Source of the DNA: Methylomicrobium lacus LW14
GTDB lineage: Bacteria; Pseudomonadota; Gammaproteobacteria; Methylococcales; Methylomonadaceae
DNA length: 64,000 nucleotides
Assembly: GCF_000527095.1 (NCBI RefSeq)
Contig: NZ_AZUN01000001.1
Location: 1,426,001 to 1,490,000, forward strand
Reading direction: 5' to 3'
Both the position numbers and the translations under genes were made by a program. The notes under the pieces were generated by a model. It was given only the letters and a program-made list of their open reading frames with translations, was not told where the DNA came from and did not search any database. Of the stretch, positions 33,351 to 42,139 are shown in pieces. The first letter of the stretch is position 1. Each line of letters opens with the position of its first letter.

Positions 33351-35468
33351 TCAAGCGAGTGTTCTGATGCTCGCTTCCCTGCCCCACTGACGTGTCTTGG
33401 CTGCGGCAATGAAGTGATCCAGGTTACCGATGTCAATCACACCGGCGTCTTGTTCGATAGCCGCTGTTTTCACTAAGGCTTCGCCACCTTTGTCAACGCC
33501 GATCGCTTTCAGATGACCGAAGGCGGCGCGTACGAATTCGATGGCGGCGGCTTCCTTGCCCAATAACGCGGCGGCTTCGCTGGAAAGAATGATGGCGACC
33601 GCGTCGAACATAACCGACGGCGTGCCGGCCAATTGGCCATCGATTTTCAAAAGCGAGCCGTTGGCGAGTTTCGCTTCGCCGATTTTCGCGGCGATAAGCT
33701 TCACTTTTGCGCCTGCAGCGGCGACTTCCTGCTTGACAGCTTCGATGCTTGCCGCGTCCGATCCGTCCGCGATCAATACCCCGATAGCACGACCTTCGAG
33801 CGTATCCTTCATCTTGCCTATAAGCTGCAGCGCCGGGGATAGGTCCAACTCCTGAACTGCAACAGCAGTAGTTGGCGCCTGCGGCAGTTCGCTCATACCG
33901 AGGCCAGAGGCGACCCGTTGTGCGAGGTCCTTTTCGATATGGCGCAGGTGACCGACCATGGCATCACGGATATGCGGATGCTCGACCTTCGAGAGCTCAA
34001 ATACCAAAGCGGAGGCAAGATGCGCCTGTTCGTAAGGAGACTGGCTGAGATAAAATTGCCGTGCCTGGCTGTAATGGTCGGCAAAGCTCTCCGCCCGAAT
34101 CCGACCCTTTGCGCCTGTCTCGTCCATCGCTGCGCTGCGAAAACCCCTCTCCGGTTGTTCGCATGGGGAATCCTCTGCCAGGGTATTCGGTTCGTAGGCC
34201 ACGCGTCTGGCCGGTTGCGCCATTTGCATATGACCGTCGCGCTGGTGATTGGCGAACGGGCACTGCGGCGCATTCACGGGTATCTGGTGGAAATTCGACG
34301 AACCCAGGCGGGATAACTGTGTGTCCAGATACGAAAACAGACGCCCCTGCAATAACGGATCGTTGGAGAAATCGATGCCGGGCATGACATGGGACGGGCA
34401 AAAAGCCACTTGCTCTGTCTCCGCAAAAAAATTGTCCGGCCAGCGGTTGAGCACCATGCGCCCGATAACTTGTAGCGGCACGAGTTCTTCCGGTATCAGT
34501 TTGGTCGCATCGAGATGATCGAATGGGAAGCCATCGGCTTCCTCTTGCGAGAACAACTGCACAGCCAAGTCCCATTCCGGAAAATCGCCGGCGCTGATCG
34601 CTTCGAACAGGTCGCGGCGATGAAAGTCGGAATCGGCGCCGGCAATCTTGACCGCCTCGTCCCAGAGGGTGGATTGCAAACCGAGTTTCGGCCGCCAATG
34701 GAATTTCACGAAGGTCGATTCGCCCGCTGCATTGACCAGACGAAAGCTATGAATACCGAAGCCTTCGATCATCCGTAGCGAACGCGGCAAGGTGCGGTCG
34801 GACATGATCCACATCACCATATGCATCGATTCCGGTGTCAGTGAAATATAGTCCCAGAAGGTGTCATGCGCCGACGCTGCCTGCGGAAAGCCGCGATCGG
34901 GTTCCATCTTGACGGCATGAACGAGGTCGGGAAATTTGATGGCATCCTGAATGAAAAACACCGGGATATTATTGCCGACCAGATCCCAATTGCCCTCTTT
35001 CGTGTAAAACTTGACGGCGAAGCCACGAACATCGCGCGGGGTATCGGCCGAGCCGGCCCCCCCGGCTACGGTTGAGAAACGTGTGAACAAAGGCGTTTGC
35101 TCGCCCACGTCGGTCAGCACTTTGGCTGTTGTGTATTTTTCCAGGGATTGGGTCAGTTCGAAAAAACCGTGCGCACCCGTACCGCGCGCATGGACGACGC
35201 GCTCCGGAATCCGCTCGTGGTCGAAATGCGTGATTTTTTCACGCAGGATGAAATCTTCCAGCAGCGTCGGACCGCTCGGATTGGCTCTCAGGGAGTTCTG
35301 ATTGTCGGAAACCGGCAAACCCTGATTCGTCGTCAACACAGGCTGATCGCCGGAGGCCGTCTGGTGCCACTCTCCACCACTAGCGACTGAAACTGTTACT
35401 TCTTCTGGCCCAGACTGTGTCGATTTGCTTTTGACAGCTAGAACCTCTGTTTTGGCTTTGGTCATCAT
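33351..35468 (-). CDS. katE: Large-subunit catalase (HPII type)
   Basis: A 705-residue heme catalase from ATG 35468, with ribosome site TGGAG. The catalytic His93 lies in RVVHARG, the Asn in VGNNIPVFFIQD, the proximal heme Tyr in GRLFSYLDTQ. Residues from about 560 form the extra C-terminal flavodoxin/DJ-1-like domain (GRAIGVLIADGSDAAS) that marks clade 2 catalases. It breaks down hydrogen peroxide in the cytoplasm. It is a single transcription unit next to the decayed DUF883 cluster, and complete. Confidence 0.95.
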   Translation of the reverse strand: MMTKAKTEVLAVKSKSTQSGPEEVTVSVASGGEWHQTASGDQPVLTTNQGLPVSDNQNSLRANPSGPTLLEDFILREKITHFDHERIPERVVHARGTGAHGFFELTQSLEKYTTAKVLTDVGEQTPLFTRFSTVAGGAGSADTPRDVRGFAVKFYTKEGNWDLVGNNIPVFFIQDAIKFPDLVHAVKMEPDRGFPQAASAHDTFWDYISLTPESMHMVMWIMSDRTLPRSLRMIEGFGIHSFRLVNAAGESTFVKFHWRPKLGLQSTLWDEAVKIAGADSDFHRRDLFEAISAGDFPEWDLAVQLFSQEEADGFPFDHLDATKLIPEELVPLQVIGRMVLNRWPDNFFAETEQVAFCPSHVMPGIDFSNDPLLQGRLFSYLDTQLSRLGSSNFHQIPVNAPQCPFANHQRDGHMQMAQPARRVAYEPNTLAEDSPCEQPERGFRSAAMDETGAKGRIRAESFADHYSQARQFYLSQSPYEQAHLASALVFELSKVEHPHIRDAMVGHLRHIEKDLAQRVASGLGMSELPQAPTTAVAVQELDLSPALQLIGKMKDTLEGRAIGVLIADGSDAASIEAVKQEVAAAGAKVKLIAAKIGEAKLANGSLLKIDGQLAGTPSVMFDAVAIILSSEAAALLGKEAAAIEFVRAAFGHLKAIGVDKGGEALVKTAAIEQDAGVIDIGNLDHFIAAAKTRQWGREASIRTLA

Positions 35469-35643
35469 GAATCTCCAGTTGATTTTGCGCGACGGCAACG
35501 TGTTGCCGCGGCGCTGTGGGTGATAAAAATGTCACTTTATAAGAAAAGCGGTCTCGCGTTGGGAGTCCAGCGGCGACGATTGTTAAAGCTTGCATAATGA
35601 ATAGCGCAGCTTTGATGGAACTACCTCGCTCAAGAATGACCTG

Positions 35644-36111
35644 TTATGTCGGATGCAAGCAGTTATCGCTTTGACCTTCGGCGCGGCTACTGACTGCACC
35701 TGAAGCCGCTGCCACCGGTTGGATTTGCCGTTCGAACATATGATCCGACGCGTCCTGTTGATAGAAGGACTTCATCATCCAGGCTAGAGGCAAGGCCGTG
35801 TATAAGGTATGGATCGAGGTCATGAGGTTCAGCGCAGTCCTCAAGGGTGTAGTCTCGGTAGTGCGTAGCTTATCGGCGGCGCCGCGTGATTTGGTAGTTT
35901 GACGCTGGGTAAGTTCGCCAAGGATAAAACCGATGCCGCCCGCCAGCAGCAAAGTGGCCGGAGCGGTCACTTGTTGGTGTATGTTTCGGACCAGCGTAGC
36001 GGTGCGAACACCGACCCTTTGTTGACGGTTCAATAGCTCTCGCTCCGCAGCCCTGATTTGAGCCCTCAGTGACTTGGGTTTGTTTCGCTTTAGAAGGAAG
36101 CCCTTGATCAT
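35644..36111 (-). CDS. YqjK-like protein, paralogue of the 18.6-kb gene
   Basis: A 155-residue protein with the same layout as the gene at 18604: basic coil (RAAERELLNRQQRVGVRTA), membrane segment (PATLLLAGGIGFILGEL), then LNLMTSIHTLYTALPLAWMM. The ATG overlaps the end of a decayed yqjE copy. It appears intact although its upstream operon partners have been deleted or fused. Confidence 0.8.
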   Translation of the reverse strand: MIKGFLLKRNKPKSLRAQIRAAERELLNRQQRVGVRTATLVRNIHQQVTAPATLLLAGGIGFILGELTQRQTTKSRGAADKLRTTETTPLRTALNLMTSIHTLYTALPLAWMMKSFYQQDASDHMFERQIQPVAAASGAVSSRAEGQSDNCLHPT

Positions 36112-36412
36112 GTCTTCTCCGTATCCCGTCGCCCAGAGGGCGTGGTCTGAAAACTGCGAAGGGTCGCGGGAAATTGTAGATAGCGACTCTTACGGCGTAT
36201 CACGCCAAAGAGTAAACGCGTGAGCATCAAATTGAATGCGAGACGGCAAGCAGTATGGCGCTACTCGTTGCCACGACGTCATGCTCGACCAGTTCCAGCA
36301 CGGCGGCGGCCATGAGTCCTAGCCAAGCACCGATCAGCAACACGCCAACCATCACTCCGGCCACGATCATGCCCACCAGGCTCTTGCCCGCCCGCTGCGT
36401 CTCCAGCGCGGC
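36108..36412 (-). pseudogene. Decayed yqjE copy
   Basis: It retains most of the YqjE region: RIAALETQRAGKSLVGMIV, AWLGLMAAAVLELVEHDVV, SSAILLAV, then a frameshift, and the conserved end RRKSRYLQFPATLRS. The N-terminal third is missing because it is fused to a DUF883 fragment at a 6-base microhomology GCCGCG (36407-36412). Confidence 0.8.
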
Positions 36413-36555
36413 AATCCTCCATCAATTGCTGCTCGGCATTTTTCAGTTGTTCGCCTTTTTCGCCAAGCGCTTCTGCAGCCTGATTGGTCGCACTAACTAG
36501 CGACCTTATCGACCGCCTCATGTGCGGAATTAGGTGCTTTGTCTATGGTTTCCAT
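36407..36555 (-). pseudogene. DUF883 fragment with internal stop, fused to yqjE remnant
   Basis: It starts METIDKAPNSAHEAVDKVAS then a stop codon; a shifted frame continues with SATNQAAEALGEKGEQLKNA and QLMEDC before joining yqjE sequence. The conserved membrane segment is lost. Ribosome-site-like GAGAGGAATTTATC precedes the ATG. Confidence 0.8.
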
Positions 36556-36619
36556 GATAAATTCCTCTCTGTTTGAGCCACAGGTCATTGCAGCGTTCGG
36601 GTTTATGATATTTGCCGAT

Positions 36620-36850
36620 CTAACGGCCGCTCACCAATCGGCTCAGCAGAAAGCCGATCGCTACCGCGATACTCACCGACGTTATGGGGTTGTCGCTGAT
36701 AAAACCTGAGCAATTCTTCATCAATTGCTGCTCGGTTTTTTTCAGTTGTTTGCCTTTTTCGCCAAGCGTTTCCGCAGCCTGGCTGGTTGCATCGGCGATC
36801 TTATCGTAAGCCGCATGTGCGGAATTGGATACTTTGTCTGTAATTTCCAT
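36620..36850 (-). CDS. DUF883 (ElaB/YqjD-type) protein, intact paralogue
   Basis: A 76-residue protein very similar to the one at 17923: KIADATSQAAETLGEKGKQL, then DNPITSVSIAVAIGFLLSRLV. Intact, with the membrane anchor. It is upstream of the fused DUF883/yqjE remnant on the same strand, suggesting that a DUF883 tandem once existed here. Confidence 0.88.
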   Translation of the reverse strand: MEITDKVSNSAHAAYDKIADATSQAAETLGEKGKQLKKTEQQLMKNCSGFISDNPITSVSIAVAIGFLLSRLVSGR

Positions 36851-37003
36851 GGTAGTTTTCTCGTCTATTTAAGTTTATTTGAATTGTATTTCATTCTTGA
36901 CTGACTCCGCGCCTCCCGTGCCACTGCCACCGCTTTGGTAATATCGGCACTGGAATTCACGAAGCCGCAGGACTGCCTAAGCAGGATGCAATGTTGGCAA
37001 CAC
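36851..37003. other. Spacer, no gene
   Basis: A 153-base GC-rich spacer between the decayed hemerythrin gene and DUF883. It should contain the DUF883 promoter; no distinct motif recognised. Confidence 0.35.
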
Positions 37004-37537
37004 TCATCGCGATTGGGCCTTCCTGACCTTGACCGGCTGGGTTTTGCCTCTCTCCGCCTGCAACTCGTGCTTGCGTTGGATCAAAGCAGCACCTAGAGCA
37101 CTAGAGCAGCGGTGTCGACCTTGGCTTTCTTTGCCTTGGGAAACATTTTTCCTCTTCTTCCTTTACATGATGATCGATGCTCTCGCCGAGCACGGTAACC
37201 GTTGCGTCATAGTGGTCGTGACTGGTGTCATGGCCTCTAGTTGCGCAATAAGGTTCTTTGCTCCGGCATGCTCTACGTCAGCTTCGTCCATCAAATCGTT
37301 GTCCTTGATGACGGCGCGAACCGCCGGGTAAAAGATTTCTTCCTCGGCTTGGGCATGGATGGTCAGCTCCATGCATATCTGCCGAACTACTTCTGCTTTT
37401 GCTTTATCGTTGCCATCGCCCTTGGCGAGTCTGGCAAAATCCGCTAACAGTTTTTTTACCTTCTTGCGGTCTTCAGTGAGTAACGTGATGGCTTCCTCTC
37501 CGTGCTGCATTGCGGGTTTAAGTGCGGTCTTCGTCAT
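37004..37537 (-). pseudogene. Hemerythrin HHE-domain protein, multiple frameshifts
   Basis: From ATG 37537 (ribosome site GAGGAC) the first 110 residues read normally: AITLLTEDRKKVKKLLADF, ICMELTIHAQAEEEIFYPAV, EHAGAKNLIAQLEAM with HxxxE iron ligands. The frame then shifts; the expected DHYDATVTVLGESIDHHVKEE follows in another frame, and KMFPKAKKAK in a third. An 8-base tandem duplication (GCTCTAGT, seen at 37094-37110) adds a further shift before the end RKHELQAERG and VKVRKAQSR. At least three lesions indicate a real pseudogene. Intact relatives bind a di-iron centre and sense or store oxygen. Confidence 0.85.
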
Positions 37538-38263
37538 AACTTTGTCCTCAAAAATTTTAAAGGTCAAACTTGGGGGTTCCACGTCACACGGCTGTTTACG
37601 GTTGCGGAATGTCGCGGGCTGCCAACCTGGACTGACTCAGAAGCTATGCCCCTGGACGATGGTTCGTCTCGCATGTAGCCATGATAGGTTCGCCAGTCCA
37701 ATAAATCGGTTCGTTACCTTACACAGCGTAAGATTTTTTTTTGCGGGCTCGGAACCCCCTGCGAATCGGTGACGGCAGGCAGCAGGCTCCGGTTTTATGA
37801 AATGATCATCGATCGATATTGGCCCGGTGGCATTGCAGGCATACTGAAGAACCAACCGGACAATGGACCGTGGTTTTTGAAAATGGCGGACTCAAACCGT
37901 CGGTTTTCAAAAGCAATCCTGATTAGCAATTGGCCATAAGACAAACCCACGGCAACGCTATACCGAAAACAGCCCACATCAATACGGACTCGAAGTTCAA
38001 TAGAACAAGACGCTTTCATTGATCAATTCTGAAACAAAGTCATAGAGGAGGATCTTCCATCCAGCTCGTCTGCAATCAGAGCCCCGGTTCCGGCAAGTGC
38101 GTATGGTTGACGTAGATGACAAGGGCGGCATTTCATTAAGCTACCTTGTCATCTACACAAGTATTGGAAGGTTTACCGAAGGAAAATTGAACTAAAAAAG
38201 AAATTTGGGAGTTCAAAAATAATTTTCGAAAAACCTGCGTCTGGTCAGATAAAAATAGTTTAT
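37538..38263. other. 726-base stretch without a supported gene
   Basis: Open frames here are short and lack ribosome sites or family features. The stretch separates the hemerythrin remnant from a remnant of the duplicated region; its last part becomes AT-rich and resembles the leader of the duplicated block. Confidence 0.5.
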
Positions 38264-38332
38264 CTCCAATGTTCGACAACGCCCAGAATTTAGGACGCTT
38301 TTCCATTAGACTTTTAATCAACGTGCATAATC
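38264..38332 (+). repeat. Degenerate third copy of the duplicated leader
   Basis: TTATCTCCAATGTTCGACAA followed by CTTTTCCATTAGAC and TTTTAATCAACGTGC matches, with changes, the sequence preceding the 27-residue peptide in both duplication copies (about 29714-29780). Only one half of the operator palindrome is present. Confidence 0.6.
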
Positions 38333-38389
38333 ATGTTTTTTGACAGCATTTTTGAAGGCAAGCCAAATCAGCAATTAACAAATTATTAC

Positions 38390-38581
38390 ACGAATATTTT
38401 AGGACTGGGCGAATCGAAGGATCTAAGGCCCATTTATGAGGCTCATAAAGAGGCAGTTTCCAGTTTACAGGCACTCATCAGTCGACTGGGAGGAACTCCC
38501 TGTGAGGACTCAGGAGCGTGGGGAACTTGGGCGGAAATAGTCCAGGGAAGCGCTAATCTGCTGTTAATTCTATTAATGTAG
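38390..38581 (+). pseudogene. Fragment of a DUF2383 gene
   Basis: The frame open from 38333 contains PIYEAHKEAVSSLQALISRL and GTPCEDSGAWGTWAEIVQGS, nearly identical to the middle of the intact DUF2383 protein at 42715. The N-terminal helix and the C-terminal half are missing. It stops after SANLLLILLM. Confidence 0.82.
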
Positions 38582-38677
38582 CTGAATAGAAAGAAACGGC
38601 TAAAAACAAGTAATGAACAGATATCGCTGTGATTATGCGGCGAAATCTTGTTATTGTTTATTAATTTGGAGGCTCAT

Positions 38678-39094
38678 ATGTCTATATTTAATGCTGAAGA
38701 TTCAACAAGATCAAGCCTGGATCGCGTTCGTAGCTCCACCGCTTCCCATGTGAACGAAGAAATAGATCTTCAAACGGATATAAATATTCAACGTTATAAC
38801 GGCAAAAGCAAGGCGGAAATTCTTGAGCGCATTCAAATGCTGGATAAGGAATGGGATATAGAGCGAGTGCTTGAGGTCAATGCCTCTACTTTAGCCCTAA
38901 CCGGTCTAATTCTTGGCTTAACCAAAAATCGAAAATGGCTATTCCTGCCCGGCATTGTTTTGCCGTTTCTTTTGCAGCATGGTTTGCAAGGATGGTGCCC
39001 TCCCTTACCCCTATTACGCCGGCTTGGTATCCGTACCCGGGGAGAAATCGACCGTGAAAAATACGCGCTTAAAGTCCGACTGGAGAAAAGCTGA
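38678..39094 (+). CDS. DUF2892-like membrane protein
   Basis: A 138-residue protein from ATG 38678 (ribosome site TGGAGG). It has a charged N-terminal half (YNGKSKAEILERIQMLDKEW), two short hydrophobic stretches (STLALTGLILGL, WLFLPGIVLPFLL) and the motif GLQGWCPPLPLLRRLG, related to the GWCP(L/I) motif of YgaP-like DUF2892 membrane domains. Probable inner-membrane protein, role unknown. Confidence 0.78.
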   Translation: MSIFNAEDSTRSSLDRVRSSTASHVNEEIDLQTDINIQRYNGKSKAEILERIQMLDKEWDIERVLEVNASTLALTGLILGLTKNRKWLFLPGIVLPFLLQHGLQGWCPPLPLLRRLGIRTRGEIDREKYALKVRLEKS

Positions 39095-39431
39095 GTTGAT
39101 TCTATTTAGAACAAACTTTTGTTACAACGAATACTGCTAAAAACCTACCTGGTGAGCAATAATTTTTAGCCAATTTGTAACAAATACATAACTCACATTC
39201 ATGTTGCCTGGATTATACCGTCACAAATCTGTCTGTAACAGATTTGCATTAACCCGAAGGGTATCAGGAAAAATTTCTTCAAAACAAACAGTGACTACCT
39301 GGATAATCAGGCACATTGTTGATAACTGTTTTTATGTCATTACCTCCAATGTAGAGACAAAGGTTAAATAGTATTCAATGTCAGCCATACTCCAATAATA
39401 TCCTGCCCGTCTGCTGAATTCCCGGCAAGAT
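39095..39431. other. 337-base stretch without a gene
   Basis: AT-rich. It contains one half-site TTACCTCCAATGT near 39342 related to the palindrome at 29699-29724. No supported reading frame; it may hold the former egtB promoter. Confidence 0.5.
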
Positions 39432-39959
39432 TTGATTTCGTTCTACCAACGTATTCGCAATATGATTGCAGCCATTTGCGCTCCATTGAAGCTGGACGAT
39501 TATCTAATTCAAAGCATTGTCGATACCAGTCCGCCTAAATGGCATCTGGCCCATGTGACATGGTTCTATGAAACCTTTTTGCTACTGGATTTCCTGCCGA
39601 ATTACCAGTCCTTAAACCCGGATTATAGTTATTTGTTTAATTCCTATTATCAAACCGTTGGCAATATGCATGCGCGTGAGCACGTGATTTATTGTCCCGT
39701 TCGACTGTTGAACAGATCTACAATTATCGTTCTGACATAGATAAGCAAATGATAGATTTGCTCACTGGGATTGATGAAAGCCAGTGGCAAAAAATCGCTT
39801 TCCAGATTGCTTTTGGCCCGCACCATGAACAGCAACACAAGTAACTGCTGTGTATGGATATTAAGCATAACTTGTGGAGAAATCCTATGCGCCCGGCTTA
39901 TCTGGAGCAGCCCCAGTGGATTATTGAAATGACGGATGAAAAACCGGATTTTCCCATTG
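39432..39959 (+). pseudogene. egtB: egtB-like (ergothioneine synthase) remnant
   Basis: The first frame encodes the DinB-like N-terminus of EgtB-type sulfoxide synthases: QSIVDTSPPKWHLAHVTWFY, YLFNSYYQTVGNMHAR. A frameshift near 39705 leads to YNYRSDIDKQMIDLLTGI and FGPHHEQQHK, then a stop where the family reads HQEL, then DIKHNLWRNPMRPAY. The iron ligand HxxxEQQH pattern is still visible. At about 39957 the sequence switches to the 3' end of a DUF502 gene. The catalytic C-terminal domain is missing. Confidence 0.85.
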
Positions 39960-40178
39960 GCTACTTACCAGATGGGTGGAATCACGGTTATTGTGTCACG
40001 TGAAAATGTAGTGGAATTAGATATGTCTGTTGAGGACGCTCTGCGTTTTATCACAACGGCCGGCGTTGTAGGCAAGTCAATGCCGATCAACGTGTTGACA
40101 GGCTTTCTTAGCGCCTTAACTCAAACAGGAAATCCTACCATAGGCACCATCACCCCCAGTCCCAAAGAAAACTCATAA
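39957..40178 (+). pseudogene. DUF502 C-terminal fragment fused to egtB remnant
   Basis: From TYQMGGITVIVSRENVVELD to EDALRFITTAGVVG it matches the end of the intact DUF502 protein at 31230, then has a different tail (INVLTGFLSALTQTGNP). The match begins in the middle of the gene, so this is the debris of a deletion between a DUF502 copy and egtB. Confidence 0.82.
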
Positions 40179-40181
40179 CTC

Positions 40182-40209
40182 TATGTTCTGTGCCGCACCG
40201 ACTGCGTTT
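40182..40209 (+). promoter_or_regulatory. Shared stress-gene upstream motif, copy 4
   Basis: TATGTTCTG then TGCCGCACCGACTGCG, 124 bases before the PRC-barrel gene, same orientation. Confidence 0.55.
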
Positions 40210-40333
40210 ATCTTCGCGAGTATGTTGGCTTAAGTTAGAGTAAACATCATTCACGCTCTGATTATGGGGATCTGGCGATCGCAAGGATGGGAGTAAGGAC
40301 CCTCATCAATATCACTTATGATAGGAGATTAAC

Positions 40334-40759
40334 ATGAACTACGAAGATCGCGATACCTACGGTATATACAAACGCAAACCCGGCCACGAAAGGGGACCCG
40401 GTCCTCGTCTAATGGGCGCCGACACCCTGATTGGAAATGAGGTCTGTAACCCAAAAGATGAAAACTTGGGTGAAATCAAGGAAATTATGTTGGATACGTC
40501 CAACGGCAAAGTGTGTTATGCGGTGTTGTCCTTTGGCGGTTTCCTCGGAATGGGGGAAAAGCTTTTTGCGGTACCGTGGAGTGCATTGAAGCTCGATACG
40601 GCGAACAAGCGCTTTGTGCTAAACGTGGAAAAGGATCGACTCAAAAATGCACCGGGATTCGATAAGAACGACTGGCCCGACATGGCAGACCAGTCTTGGG
40701 TTGATAAAATTCATTCGTACTATGGAACTAAGCCATACCTGGACCCGCCGCGCATGTAA
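40334..40759 (+). CDS. PRC-barrel domain protein
   Basis: A 141-residue soluble protein. The PRC barrel spans MGADTLIGNEVCNPKDENLG, EIKEIMLDTSNGKVCYAVLS, FGGFLGMGEKLFAVPW and ends DRLKNAPGFDKNDWPDM. The second PRC protein at 51767 shares the motifs but has a signal peptide. Ribosome site ATAGGAGATTAAC. The last codons lie in sequence derived from the chaB 3' end (see 40753), so the natural C-terminus may be altered. The function in stress is unknown. Confidence 0.9.
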   Translation: MNYEDRDTYGIYKRKPGHERGPGPRLMGADTLIGNEVCNPKDENLGEIKEIMLDTSNGKVCYAVLSFGGFLGMGEKLFAVPWSALKLDTANKRFVLNVEKDRLKNAPGFDKNDWPDMADQSWVDKIHSYYGTKPYLDPPRM

Positions 40760-40787
40760 CGACTGCATCCGGTGTTAAATCTTTCTA
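40753..40787 (+). repeat. 35-base copy of the chaB 3' end
   Basis: CATGTAACGACTGCATCCGG and the following 15 bases match 28448-28482 with two mismatches. It joins the PRC-barrel gene to duplication copy 2, indicating that the duplicated block once extended upstream to chaB before a deletion. Confidence 0.75.
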
Positions 40788-40802
40788 TTGAGGAGTTCAA
40801 AC

Positions 40803-41126
40803 ATGAATAAATTCACTATGGCATCCATTGTGCTTATGACCATACCGTTCGCCGGTATGGCCGCTCCAGAGCAAGCCACGGGTCATACAGCCGGAGCCCC
40901 CATTGACCAATCTCATCCGGGATCCACTCTGTCCGCTTCTGAAAATACCTCCGCGAAACATTTGGCGGCGGCTGCGGCTCATGAACAAGCAGCAATGCAT
41001 CATAAGGCCGCCGCTAACGCTCAGCAGTCGGAGCAAGCAAAGGAACATGCCATGGCAGCTGAAAAAGCCTCCTTAGCGGCTTGTGAAAAAAGCAAAGAAG
41101 CCTTGACGTCCCCGCCAGGCAAATAA
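40803..41126 (+). CDS. Small exported Ala/His-rich protein, copy 2
   Basis: 107 residues, same signal peptide and low-complexity helix as copy 1, with substitutions such as V to F in the leader, S to A and A to T in the mature part. Intact, with ribosome site TTGAGGAGTTCAAAC. Confidence 0.82.
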   Translation: MNKFTMASIVLMTIPFAGMAAPEQATGHTAGAPIDQSHPGSTLSASENTSAKHLAAAAAHEQAAMHHKAAANAQQSEQAKEHAMAAEKASLAACEKSKEALTSPPGK

Positions 41127-41163
41127 GGATGCGGTCAAAAATAACTTACTTGCAGTCACCCTA

Positions 41164-41192
41164 ACCTGCCAGGTTTTAAAAATCTGGCAGGT
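41164..41192. terminator. Hairpin after exported protein gene, copy 2
   Basis: Stem ACCTGCCAG/CTGGCAGGT, as in copy 1; one loop base differs. Confidence 0.5.
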
Positions 41193-41471
41193 CTTCAATC
41201 GGGAAGTTATTTCTAACGAAATCTATGACCCGCTGTTGTCCTCGCCAGAGGCATATCGCAGCAGGTTCATTCGCGCCCTGGCGACCCACTTGGCAGCTTA
41301 TCGCTCTTCCCGATCCCCCTCTCGCAATCCATCTGAGGACAGCCTCCAACCGCATCAAGTAATCGATTCCACAACTTGCCATCCTATGGATTGAATTTAC
41401 GATTGCGCTTCGCCCTGTTCTGAATCAGCGGGATTCCCCAAATCATGCTCCCACAGCATCAAAACCAATAT

Positions 41472-41497
41472 ATTGGAGATAACCGATTATCTCCAAT
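41472..41497. promoter_or_regulatory. Perfect 11-bp-arm palindrome (operator candidate), copy 2
   Basis: Identical to 29699-29724: arms ATTGGAGATAA and TTATCTCCAAT around CCGA, in front of the 27-residue peptide gene. Confidence 0.55.
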
Positions 41498-41571
41498 GTA
41501 CGACACCGAGCAGACTCTAAAAAGTCTTTCCAGTACACTTTTCATCAACTTACTTTTAGTGGAGTTACGTC

Positions 41572-41655
41572 ATGAAAATTGGTAGATATTTAATTGGCTG
41601 GTTGTTGGGTGTGCCGGTGATTGTTCTGGTCATTATTTATTTTTTGTTCAATTAA
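41572..41655 (+). CDS. 27-residue single-membrane-span peptide, copy 2
   Basis: Identical peptide to 29799-29882 with the same ribosome site GTGGAGTTACGTC. Confidence 0.6.
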   Translation: MKIGRYLIGWLLGVPVIVLVIIYFLFN

Positions 41656-41711
41656 CCGCTCATAACTTTGGGTAATCCACCCACATTCATTTAAAAAATG
41701 AGGAGTTTACT

Positions 41712-42122
41712 ATGTCTGCACGATTATCGTTAATTATGTTCACTTTAACGGTCGGTTTAAACATAATGACCGGTACTGTTCAAGCCGAGCAGGATGCCGC
41801 AATCTATTTGGCGGCCGGCGACTCGGCATTGGACAATACCGGGCGCAATGTACGCGACAAGAGTGACGCCACTTTAACCCCGGAAGATCAAATGGAAAAC
41901 GAAAGTGATATCACTATCACCGCTACCATACGTCAAGCCGTGGTTAAAGATGAGTTGCTGTCAGTCAATGCGCAGAATATAAAAATCATCACACGGAATG
42001 GGGTGGTGACTTTACGCGGGCCTGTTAAAAGTGAAGCCGAAAGCATGAAACTGCAACAAATCGCCAAGCAAACGCCTGGTGTAGTGCAGGTAGATAATCA
42101 ACTTGAAAATATAGCGCCATAA
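41712..42122 (+). CDS. Exported BON-domain protein, copy 2
   Basis: 136 residues, differing from copy 1 by TVQAEQ for TVRAEQ at the signal peptide cleavage region; the BON domain is identical. Periplasmic, with the glycine-rich gene following. Confidence 0.9.
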   Translation: MSARLSLIMFTLTVGLNIMTGTVQAEQDAAIYLAAGDSALDNTGRNVRDKSDATLTPEDQMENESDITITATIRQAVVKDELLSVNAQNIKIITRNGVVTLRGPVKSEAESMKLQQIAKQTPGVVQVDNQLENIAP

Positions 42123-42139
42123 AGGCTTGGGAGAGTGTC

